Source: Propionibacteriaceae bacterium
GTDB taxonomy: Bacteria > Actinomycetota > Actinomycetes > Propionibacteriales > Propionibacteriaceae
Length of the DNA stretch: 8,801 bases
Reading direction: 5' to 3'
Assembly (NCBI GenBank): GCA_031254155.1
Contig: JAIRVA010000098.1
Span: forward strand, 1-8,801
A program made the translations under genes and the position numbers. The notes under the pieces were generated by a model. The model saw only the letters and a list, made by a program, of their open reading frames with translations. It had not been told where the DNA came from and made no database searches. Positions 1 to 4,990 of this stretch are shown here, in pieces. The stretch's first letter is position 1; every line of letters begins with the position of its first letter.

Positions 1-378
1 CCCAGCCCCCAGACACCACACCCACAAGACCAACCCAATTTCTAGAGGTCCCCTCATGAGACTGCGCCACCACGACCTGCTCAGGACGATACCACCGTGG
101 AAGGCCCGGCTGGGATAAGCTGGGTCAATGGGCTCTGCCGAACCACCTCGTCCCGGACAAGCCGACACCGAGACGGTCCTTCTCGCCGACGACGTCCTCC
201 AGACACGCATCACTCAGGCGCATGAGGGTACGGGTTTGGTACGGCGGCACGGACGACGAGACGACCCGCCGTACGACCCGGACACCGTACCGAGCCAGGA
301 CGAAATAAACCGCGCCGACGAGCGCCACCGCGCTACCTCGTCGCGGCGGGTACGCTCAAGTGAGGATAGGATAGTGGT
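1..378. other. Left flank with no recognisable gene
   Basis: I see no supported gene here. Two short overlapping frames exist: plus strand 128-382 (84 codons) and minus strand 328-125 (67 codons). The plus frame is rich in Arg, Asp and Pro, has no domain I recognise and runs into the start of the next gene, so it looks like a chance frame. The minus frame begins with a hydrophobic stretch (GAVYFVLARYGVRVV) faintly like the N-terminus of some transposases, but it is too short and lacks any catalytic motif. The right end, from about 344, carries the promoter of the following toxin-antitoxin pair. The region could be a decayed gene or mobile element remnant, but that is speculation. Confidence 0.5.
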
Positions 379-379
379 A
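367..379 (+). promoter_or_regulatory. -10 box giving a probable leaderless transcript for the first TA operon
   Basis: TAGGAT at 367-372 fits the actinobacterial TANNNT -10 consensus and is followed by exactly 6 nt before the ATG at 379, so transcription would start at or next to the start codon. There is no convincing Shine-Dalgarno: the only GAGG (362-365) is 13 nt away. No good -35 element is seen, which is common in high-GC Gram-positives. The call is inferred from spacing and consensus only. Confidence 0.5.
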
Positions 380-603
380 TGAGCTTGACTGATGTCTTGC
401 CGCAGGTTGAGCGACTCGACAGTGATGACCTAAACGAACTGCAAATGATCGTGGGTGATCTACTTCGTTCGCGAGCCTACGTACCAAGCCAATCTGAAGC
501 TAATATTGTCAATGAGCGCTACTGTGCTTATTTGGCTCATCCCGAGGAGTCCGTCGGCCTTGGTGAGATGATGGCCTACATAGACGATCTGATCCGGTCA
601 TGA
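379..603 (+). CDS. Small antitoxin, addiction-module component-like
   Basis: A 74-residue acidic protein directly upstream of, and overlapping, a RelE/ParE toxin, so by position it is the cognate antitoxin. Residues 8-30 (PQVERLDSDDLNELQMIVGD and following) form an amphipathic helix like the LPxxERxxLxxxLL stretch of the putative addiction module component family (PF09720/TIGR02574). Residues 39-71 look like the toxin-binding helix and tail of that family. There is no helix-turn-helix, and a ribbon-helix-helix is not obvious, so whether it represses its own promoter cannot be judged. The start ATG at 379 has no Shine-Dalgarno but sits 6 nt after a -10 box. A sampled 60-base stretch (421-480) is about 48% GC against 78% in part of the reductase gene, which suggests acquisition by transfer. 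The antitoxin role is fairly secure from context; the family name is less so. Confidence 0.65.
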   Translation: MSLTDVLPQVERLDSDDLNELQMIVGDLLRSRAYVPSQSEANIVNERYCAYLAHPEESVGLGEMMAYIDDLIRS

Positions 604-944
604 CTCGCGAATGGACGGTGAGACTCCGCCCAGAAGCCCAAGCTGACATCGCTGAAGTGATCATGTGGTACAGGCGCGAAGCGCCAGAACAGGTGCCACG
701 GTTCCGAAATGAACTTGCAGACGCATTGGAGACCATCAGACTACAACCACATTTGTTTCCCAAACGGGTTGGCACTGCTCGACATTACTCGATGCGGGTG
801 TTTCCCTATGGGATCTGGTACGTACCTGACGAGCAGAGCCGAGTAGTTCATGTGCTGGCGGTGCTCCACAGCCGTCGTAATCCGTCGATGATCCATGATC
901 GTGTGCCTACTGAGAACAATCTCGGGGCAAGGCTGACTAGATAG
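600..944 (+). CDS. RelE/ParE-family toxin
   Basis: A 114-residue protein of the RelE/ParE superfamily (plasmid stabilisation toxin). Visible landmarks are an N-terminal beta strand (WTVRLRPEAQADIAEV, residues 5-20), the helical WY segment with the following Arg/Glu-rich helix (23-48), the pattern QPHLFPKRVGTARHYSMRVF (49-68), the core FPYGIWYV (68-75) and the C-terminal strand VLAVLHSRRNP (85-95), which is highly typical. Residues 96-114 are an extra polar tail beyond the usual ~96-100 residue fold. Members either cleave ribosome-bound mRNA (RelE) or poison gyrase (ParE); the sequence alone does not decide, although the FPY...VLAVLHxRRxP pattern is common in ParE-like members. The start codon overlaps the antitoxin stop in ATGA (600-603) and has no own Shine-Dalgarno, so translation is probably coupled. 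The gene is AT-richer than the genes to its right. Confidence 0.85.
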   Translation: MTREWTVRLRPEAQADIAEVIMWYRREAPEQVPRFRNELADALETIRLQPHLFPKRVGTARHYSMRVFPYGIWYVPDEQSRVVHVLAVLHSRRNPSMIHDRVPTENNLGARLTR

Positions 945-994
945 ATGCCCTGTCGCGATCATTTTCGGTGAGTCGACCCGCCCCCCGTCTTGCC

Positions 995-1023
995 TTGACT
1001 CGTACCTACCCCGGGCATAACCT
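995..1023 (+). promoter_or_regulatory. Sigma-70-type promoter of the aldo/keto reductase gene
   Basis: TTGACT at 995-1000 and TAACCT at 1018-1023 are separated by 17 nt and match -35 and TANNNT -10 elements. Transcription would start near 1030, leaving a short leader of about 20 nt with AAGGAGG at 1040-1046, 4 nt before the ATG at 1051. This is a leadered gene, unlike the TA operons in the window. Confidence 0.6.
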
Positions 1024-1050
1024 GAAGTAATACGTATTCAAGGAGGTCTC

Positions 1051-1869
1051 ATGGGAGTCTTGTCGGAGCACTTTACGCTTGTCAACGGGGTGACGATCCC
1101 GAAACTGGGGTTCGGGACGTGGCAGACGCCGAATGATGGCGCGTCCGCCGCCGTCCAGTCGGCGCTGCGGGCTGGCTACACGCACATTGACACGGCGCGG
1201 GGGTACGAGAACGAGGCCGGCGTCGGCGCCGGTATCCGGGCCTCCGGCCTGCCCCGCGACGCGGTGTTCGTGACCACGAAGGTACCGGCGCAGATGAAGT
1301 CGTACGACGAGGCCAAGGCCGCCATCGCCCGCTCGCTCGCCGAACTCCAGATGGCGTCGGTCGACCTGCTGCTCATCCACGCGCCCAAGCCGTGGCCGGA
1401 GATGCCCGACGGCCCGCACCCGTACTTTGAAGAAAACGTCGCCGTCTGGCGGGCCCTCGAGGAGGCGTACGCCGCCGGCCAGGCCCGCTCCATCGGCGTC
1501 TCGAACTTCCAGATCGCGGACATCGAGAACGTCACTGCCCACTGCACCGTCGCCCCGATGGCCAACCAGATCCGTTTCCACATCGGCTACACCCAGCCCG
1601 ACCTCGTCGCGTACTGCCAGGCCCACAACATCCTGGTCGAAGCCTATTCCCCGATCGGGACGGGCCGTCTGCTCGGCAACGCGACCATCGCCCAGGTCGG
1701 GGAGAAGTACGGCAAGTCCGTCGCGCAGGTCTGCATCCGGTACGCGCTTGAGAAGGGTACGTTGCCCCTGCCCAAGTCGGTCCACGACGCCTACATCGCC
1801 GCCAACACAGACATCGACTTCGAGCTCACGCCCGCCGACATGGCAACCCTCGACGCGCTGACCGAGTAG
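1051..1869 (+). CDS. Aldo/keto reductase (AKR superfamily)
   Basis: A 272-residue cytoplasmic NAD(P)H-dependent aldo/keto reductase, close to the usual 270-285 for AKR5/AKR3-like bacterial members. The catalytic tetrad is complete: Asp47 and Tyr52 in HIDTARGYENE, Lys77 in VTTKV, and His110 in DLLLIHAP. The family signatures LGFGTWQ (19-25), IGVSNF (148-153) and LPKSV (240-244) are present, the last contacting the cofactor. The Arg that in many homologues follows IPKSVxxxR and binds the 2'-phosphate of NADPH is replaced by Tyr248, and the usual EN motif reads AN (251-252), so cofactor preference may be altered. The substrate cannot be predicted; such enzymes reduce carbonyls such as 2,5-diketo-gluconate or methylglyoxal. 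ATG 1051 is supported by a strong AAGGAGG and a good promoter. It is monocistronic, lying between a TA pair and the convergent higBA. Confidence 0.93.
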   Translation: MGVLSEHFTLVNGVTIPKLGFGTWQTPNDGASAAVQSALRAGYTHIDTARGYENEAGVGAGIRASGLPRDAVFVTTKVPAQMKSYDEAKAAIARSLAELQMASVDLLLIHAPKPWPEMPDGPHPYFEENVAVWRALEEAYAAGQARSIGVSNFQIADIENVTAHCTVAPMANQIRFHIGYTQPDLVAYCQAHNILVEAYSPIGTGRLLGNATIAQVGEKYGKSVAQVCIRYALEKGTLPLPKSVHDAYIAANTDIDFELTPADMATLDALTE

Positions 1870-1962
1870 GGTCCCACGCCGCCCTGGCTGCCGCGTTCCC
1901 CCGAAAGTGTTCTGTTTATTTGGGTACGTTCGACCTATGACAAACTCGATCGGAGACTGCCT
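1870..1962. other. Convergent intergenic region between reductase and higA
   Basis: Both flanking genes end here, so a bidirectional terminator might be expected. I see only a weak imperfect hairpin around 1876-1896 (ACGC ... GCGT arms with a mismatch) and an AT-rich patch at 1909-1921. Nothing is strong enough to call a terminator. Confidence 0.4.
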
Positions 1963-2268
1963 CTACGCCGCCACCAGGAGGGGCTCGATTGCCGCGAGCT
2001 GATCCCGCAGCACCCGGCGCTCAAGCCGTAACTCGTAGTGGGACTGCAGAGTCATCCAGAATTCAGCCGACGTTCCGAAGTACGTCGCGAGCCGGATTGC
2101 CGTATCCGCGGTAATGCCCCGCTTGCCGTGGACGATTTCGTTGATCCGGCGGGGCGGTACCCCGATAGCGACCGCTAACTTGTTCTGGGTGATGCCGAAA
2201 CCCTCAATGAAGTCGGTCATCAACACCTCGCCCGGATGGATCGGTTCGATCCAGTCCCGTCCGTTCAT
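1963..2268 (-). CDS. higA: HigA-type antitoxin, XRE-family HTH regulator
   Basis: A 101-residue HigA antitoxin. The start WIEPIHPGEVLMTDF (6-20) is the family hallmark. It is followed by a helix-turn-helix at about 26-47 (ITQNKLAVAIGVPPRRINEI), then HGKRGITADTAIRLATYFG and SAEFWMTLQ (48-75), all characteristic of HigA. It should neutralise HigB and, as a dimer, repress the promoter upstream of higB; the paired ATAACG/CGTTAT sites at 2575-2607 are the obvious binding targets. I chose ATG at 2266-2268 rather than the longer frame starting at 2322. The longer version would overlap higB by 41 nt and add 18 unconserved residues, while AGGAG at 2276-2280 lies 7 nt before the chosen ATG. The gap to the higB stop is 13 nt, so the two are co-transcribed toxin first, the usual order for higBA. 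Confidence 0.93.
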   Translation of the reverse strand: MNGRDWIEPIHPGEVLMTDFIEGFGITQNKLAVAIGVPPRRINEIVHGKRGITADTAIRLATYFGTSAEFWMTLQSHYELRLERRVLRDQLAAIEPLLVAA

Positions 2269-2275
2269 CTCACCT

Positions 2276-2280
2276 CTCCT
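2276..2280 (-). promoter_or_regulatory. Shine-Dalgarno deciding the higA start
   Basis: The minus strand reads AGGAGAGGTGAGATG, with AGGAG 7 nt before ATG 2268. It lies just after the higB stop codon (2282-2284) and supports the shorter, family-typical HigA start. Confidence 0.75.
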
Positions 2281-2281
2281 T

Positions 2282-2563
2282 TCAGTGGTAGTCCACCAAC
2301 TCGACACTATCTGCGTCACCATCGCGCCACTCGAAACAGATCCGCCATTGGTCGTTGACCCTAATACTCCACTGGCCTCGGCGGTCGGCTTTGAGTTGCT
2401 CCAACCGGTTGCCAGGCGGTATCCGCAAGTCAGCGAGACCGACCGCAGCGTTTATCAACTCTAGTTTTCGCAACACAACTCGCTGGAGGCGACGATCCAC
2501 CGACTGGACGTACTCTTCGTTCCAGATGCGCTCAGTGTCGGCGGTGCCGAACGATCTGATCAT
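2282..2563 (-). CDS. higB: HigB-type mRNA interferase toxin
   Basis: A 93-residue toxin of the HigB branch of the RelE superfamily, which cleaves mRNA in translating ribosomes. Nearly the whole chain follows the family pattern: MIRSFGTADTERIWN (1-15), the LRKLELINAA helix (31-40), DLRIPPGNRLEQLKADRRGQ (45-64), then WSIRVNDQWRICFEW (65-79) and the terminal VELVDYH (87-93). The length is the usual 92-93, so the gene looks intact. It is the first gene of the minus-strand higBA operon. It has no Shine-Dalgarno; a -10-like TATAGC ends 8 nt before the ATG, so the message is probably leaderless or nearly so. Base composition is visibly lower in GC than the transporter genes next door, which fits a horizontally acquired TA module. 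Confidence 0.95.
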   Translation of the reverse strand: MIRSFGTADTERIWNEEYVQSVDRRLQRVVLRKLELINAAVGLADLRIPPGNRLEQLKADRRGQWSIRVNDQWRICFEWRDGDADSVELVDYH

Positions 2564-2571
2564 TCACCAAG

Positions 2572-2599
2572 GCTATAACGGAAGGCGTTAATAACGCAA
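2572..2599 (-). promoter_or_regulatory. higBA promoter overlapping the operators
   Basis: On the minus strand, TTGCGT (2594-2599) and TATAGC (2572-2577) are separated by 16 nt and can act as -35 and -10. The -10 ends 8 nt from the higB ATG, giving a leader of about 0-2 nt. Both boxes lie inside the palindromic sites at 2575-2607, the layout expected for HigA autorepression. The boxes are imperfect matches, so this is an inference. Confidence 0.5.
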
Positions 2600-2607
2600 A
2601 TCGTTAT
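2575..2607. promoter_or_regulatory. Two tandem palindromic operators, probable HigA binding sites
   Basis: On the plus strand, ATAACG (2575-2580), five bases, CGTTA (2586-2590), then ATAACG (2591-2596), five bases, CGTTAT (2602-2607). This makes two inverted repeats of form ATAACG-N5-CGTTAT, 16 bp apart from each other; the second is a perfect 6-bp arm pair and the first matches in 5 bp per arm. They cover the probable higB promoter. HigA antitoxins are known to bind palindromes at their own promoters, so assignment to HigA follows from position. Confidence 0.7.
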
Positions 2608-2613
2608 CTTGGT

Positions 2614-2660
2614 GATGGGGCGTGGTTCCCGTTGATCTTGCACGGAAACCACGCCCCATC
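2614..2660 (-). terminator. Strong hairpin ending the exporter operon
   Basis: GATGGGGCGTGGTT (2614-2627) pairs perfectly with AACCACGCCCCATC (2647-2660). After one C/A mismatch, CCGT (2629-2632) pairs with ACGG (2642-2645), leaving a 9-nt loop. It lies 11 nt beyond the stop codon of adaptor 2. On the minus strand no T-run follows, so this would be a tail-less terminator of the kind often proposed in high-GC Gram-positives. It lies directly upstream of the higBA control region and would shield it from exporter transcription. Confidence 0.7.
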
Positions 2661-2671
2661 GTGAGGTTTTC

Positions 2672-4990
2672 CTACCGCGGCGTACTGGAGAAGTTGCCAC
2701 TGCGGCCGCTCGAGGTCATCACCCGGCCCATGCCGCCCATGCCGTTTGTCGAAGTCGGCAGGGCGGTAGTGGTGTCGGCGAGGACGACGGTCGCGCCCGG
2801 TTCGACACCGTCGGTCACGGCCACCGCGGTGTCACCGATGGCCGCGATGGTCACCGTCTGCGAGCTGATCTGGTCGTTTTCGACGATCTTGACCGTCCCC
2901 GTCGTACCGTTCGCGTCCAGCGTGACTGCGCTGACAGGTACGAGGGTGGCGTCGGTCAGGGTCGCGGTCGTGATGGTCGCGGTGGCGGGCGCGCCCTCGA
3001 GCAGCTGGTCGCCGCTGGCGGTCGAGGTGACCGTCACCGAATAGGTCGTCCCGGAGGTCGGCAGCAGCGACACGCTCGTGACCGTCGCGCCGATGGTGAG
3101 CGAGTTCTGCGCGAGGGTCGCGCTCTGCCCGGTCTTGACGAGCGGAATACGGGCGACGGGTACGCTGAGCGTGACGGACGCCGGACCCGTACCGATGACG
3201 ATCACCGTCGACGCCGTCGTCACCGAGTCGCCGGCGGCGAACGGGAGCTGGGCGACGACGCCGCTGATCGGGGCGGTCATCGTGGCGGCGGCCAGGTTAC
3301 GATTGGCCTTGTCAAGGGCCTGTTGGGCAGCCAGGACCTGAGCTTCGGCGGTCGCCACGCTCACCGTACCGCCCTTGCCGGACGCCCCGCTCATCCCCGA
3401 GTACGAAGAGGACGAAGACGAGGAGGAGGTACGGGAGGCAGCGGACGACGAGGAAGTACGGGAGGAAGACGAGCCGGTCATCCCCGTGGCGGCTGAGGAG
3501 GTACTCGCCGTACTGCACTGCGAAGTCTGGGACCCCGCCTGGATCGCCTGTTGGGCGACCTTCGAGAACGCCGCCGCGGCCGTGTTCAGCGCGGTCGCCG
3601 CCGCCTGGATCTCGGCCACCGCGGCCCAACAATCGTCCATGGTGATTGGTGCCTCGGTCGCGCCATCGGTCGGTGTCGGGTCGCCGGTCGGTGTGGTGGC
3701 GTCGCCAGTCGGGCCGGTCGCATCACCAGTGGGCGTCGGGCCGCCAGTCGAGCCGGTCGTATCACCGGTCGGATCGGTCGTCGTACTCAGAAGCGTCGAT
3801 GTCGCGGACGCGGACGACACGAACGCCATCGCGACGAACTGCGCGACGGCTGCGGCGGACGTGGCGGGTGCGGACGTGGCGGGTGCGGACGTGGTCGCCG
3901 GAGCCGGGGCAGAGGTGGTGGCCGGGGCCGACGCGGTCTTCGTCGTTGTGCCCGCCGGCGTTGTGGCCGTCGGGGTGGGTGTACTGCTGGTGGTACCAGT
4001 CGTACTAGCGGTTGCGGCGGGCGCTGACGTGCTGCCAACAGTGCCGGGCGTACCGGATGCGGCCGGGGTGCTGGCAGTTGACGAACTGCTCGAGGTCGGC
4101 GTCTCCGAACTGCTCGGCGTGCCCCGCGTGGTGGGTGTGCTGCTCGCGGATGGGGTGGGCGTGCTCGTCGCGCTGGGCGTGCTCGTCGAGGTTCCGGTCG
4201 TGCTCGCGGTCGGCCCGGTGGGCTCGCCGGTCGGTTGGTCGGTGGGTTGGTCCGTCGGTGCAGCGGGGACGAAACCGAACGGTGTACACATGGTCGTGAG
4301 GTTCTGACTAGCGGTATCGGCCCGCTTCTGGGCCGCGCCCAGCGCCTTCAGCGCCAGACTCAGGGCACTGTCGCCGCCCGTACCACCGGTACCGGAACCA
4401 CCCATACCGGAACTCCCGCCCGGCCCGCCCGACGACGAGTCGCCCGACGATCCGGAGGGTGACGACCCCGAGGACCCCGACGGGGACGACCCCGACGACG
4501 ACGGTGAAGACGACGAGGACGACGAACTGCTCGTGTTCTCGGCCTGGTACAACGTGTAGTTCGCCGAGTCCAGGTCCGCCTGCGCGCTGTCGACGGCCTG
4601 GGCGAGCGCCGTGGTGTCCAGGGTGGCGATGACAGCCCCGGCGGCGACGGTGTCGCCCAGCCCGACGTTGACGGTGGCGACCGTGCCCGAACTCGGGAAC
4701 ACCAGCGTCTTCTGGTTGGTTTTAGAGACATTGCCGGTGTACATGAGCGTACTCGCCAGGTCACCGCTCGTGACGGTTCCGAGCACGTACCGCTGGTCGA
4801 GCGGTTCGGGCCGACTGGTCGCGTACGCGGTCGCGGCACCCGTCGCGGCGAGCAGGACCGCCGTGACGGAGAGGCCGATGATCATCCGGCGCCGGTGCGC
4901 CCGCCGGCGCTCCGCCCGGCTCGCCCGCGTCAGACTGGCCGCCGAGGGTACGGGACCGTCGGGATCGATGACGTACGTTGACTCAGTCAT
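2672..4990 (-). CDS. Very long membrane-anchored adaptor (MFP/HlyD-like) with disordered inserts
   Basis: A 772-residue membrane fusion protein, about twice the usual 350-450, and last gene of the exporter operon. In order: basic cytoplasmic N-terminus (RASRAERRRAHRRR, 22-35); one membrane anchor (about 36-57); first half of a biotinyl-lipoyl-like domain (97-125, SSGTVATVNVGLGDTVAAGA); helix (127-151); Ser/Gly linker (153-207); helix (208-233); Cys235; Thr/Pro/Ser-rich segment (236-450); Cys454 and helix (453-489); Cys492; Ser/Gly linker (493-541); helix (543-569); second lipoyl half (571-590, MTAPISGVVAQLPFAAGDSV); beta-barrel and membrane-proximal region (about 600-740); Gly/Met/Ser tail. 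The fold matches MacA/HlyD adaptors that link an ABC permease to the outside. The start overlaps the permease stop (TAATG), with GAGGAG at 4997-5002. The inserts are read in frame with flanking domains intact, so this is not a pseudogene. Substrate is unknown. Confidence 0.85.
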   Translation of the reverse strand: MTESTYVIDPDGPVPSAASLTRASRAERRRAHRRRMIIGLSVTAVLLAATGAATAYATSRPEPLDQRYVLGTVTSGDLASTLMYTGNVSKTNQKTLVFPSSGTVATVNVGLGDTVAAGAVIATLDTTALAQAVDSAQADLDSANYTLYQAENTSSSSSSSSSPSSSGSSPSGSSGSSPSGSSGDSSSGGPGGSSGMGGSGTGGTGGDSALSLALKALGAAQKRADTASQNLTTMCTPFGFVPAAPTDQPTDQPTGEPTGPTASTTGTSTSTPSATSTPTPSASSTPTTRGTPSSSETPTSSSSSTASTPAASGTPGTVGSTSAPAATASTTGTTSSTPTPTATTPAGTTTKTASAPATTSAPAPATTSAPATSAPATSAAAVAQFVAMAFVSSASATSTLLSTTTDPTGDTTGSTGGPTPTGDATGPTGDATTPTGDPTPTDGATEAPITMDDCWAAVAEIQAAATALNTAAAAFSKVAQQAIQAGSQTSQCSTASTSSAATGMTGSSSSRTSSSSAASRTSSSSSSSSYSGMSGASGKGGTVSVATAEAQVLAAQQALDKANRNLAAATMTAPISGVVAQLPFAAGDSVTTASTVIVIGTGPASVTLSVPVARIPLVKTGQSATLAQNSLTIGATVTSVSLLPTSGTTYSVTVTSTASGDQLLEGAPATATITTATLTDATLVPVSAVTLDANGTTGTVKIVENDQISSQTVTIAAIGDTAVAVTDGVEPGATVVLADTTTALPTSTNGMGGMGRVMTSSGRSGNFSSTPR
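3368..3514 (-). repeat. Ser-rich linker 3 of adaptor 2
   Basis: Encodes residues 493-541 of adaptor 2, with runs of Ser, Arg-Thr-Ser repeats (SSSSRTSSSSAASRTSSSSS) and a Gly/Lys end. At DNA level it is a degenerate trinucleotide-rich tract. It interrupts the descending arm of the predicted helical hairpin, opposite linker 1. Confidence 0.6.
3641..4285 (-). repeat. Thr/Pro/Ser-rich tip segment of adaptor 2 with imperfect repeats
   Basis: Encodes residues 236-450, almost entirely Thr, Ser, Pro, Ala and Gly, with imperfect units such as PTGDATGPTGDATTPTGDPT (419-438) and an exact 15-bp tandem duplication at 3861-3875 and 3876-3890 (GTGGCGGGTGCGGAC) giving SAPAT twice. Such segments are disordered, resemble cell-wall-spanning or O-glycosylated regions, and tend to vary in length between strains. 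The opposite strand has long open frames here only because of the base bias. Confidence 0.7.
4370..4534 (-). repeat. Ser/Gly-rich linker 1 of adaptor 2
   Basis: Encodes residues 153-207: a run of nine Ser, then SPSGSSGSSPSGSSG-type units and a Gly/Met end. The DNA is a GAC/GTC-rich trinucleotide tract (about 4430-4530) that could slip during replication. It interrupts the ascending arm of the hairpin, mirror to linker 3. Confidence 0.65.

Noticed and set aside
128..382. Plus-strand 84-codon frame before the first antitoxin
   Set aside because: It is biased in composition with no recognisable domain and no Shine-Dalgarno, and the promoter of the next gene lies inside it.
1006..1785. Minus-strand 259-codon frame opposite the aldo/keto reductase
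   Set aside because: It is an Arg/Gly/Asp-rich shadow caused by high third-position GC. The plus-strand protein has the full AKR tetrad, promoter and Shine-Dalgarno.
2269..2322. Upstream extension of higA to 2322
   Set aside because: It would overlap higB by 41 nt and add residues not typical of HigA; AGGAG supports ATG 2268.
3641..3890. CRISPR-like or tandem-repeat array
   Set aside because: The units are short, degenerate and in frame with a protein made of Thr/Pro/Ala/Gly; there are no constant repeats with unique spacers of CRISPR size.
3375..4307. Long plus-strand open frame (310 codons) opposite adaptor 2
   Set aside because: It lies exactly over the Thr/Pro/Ser repeats of a well-supported minus-strand gene. 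Its Val/Ala-rich product is the complement of Thr/Ser/Pro codons, and there is no start signal or recognisable domain.
2672..4990. Adaptor 2 as a surface adhesin or mucin-like protein
   Set aside because: The Thr/Pro/Ser segment suggests it, but there is no LPXTG or sorting signal, and the lipoyl halves, anchor and operon context identify an adaptor.
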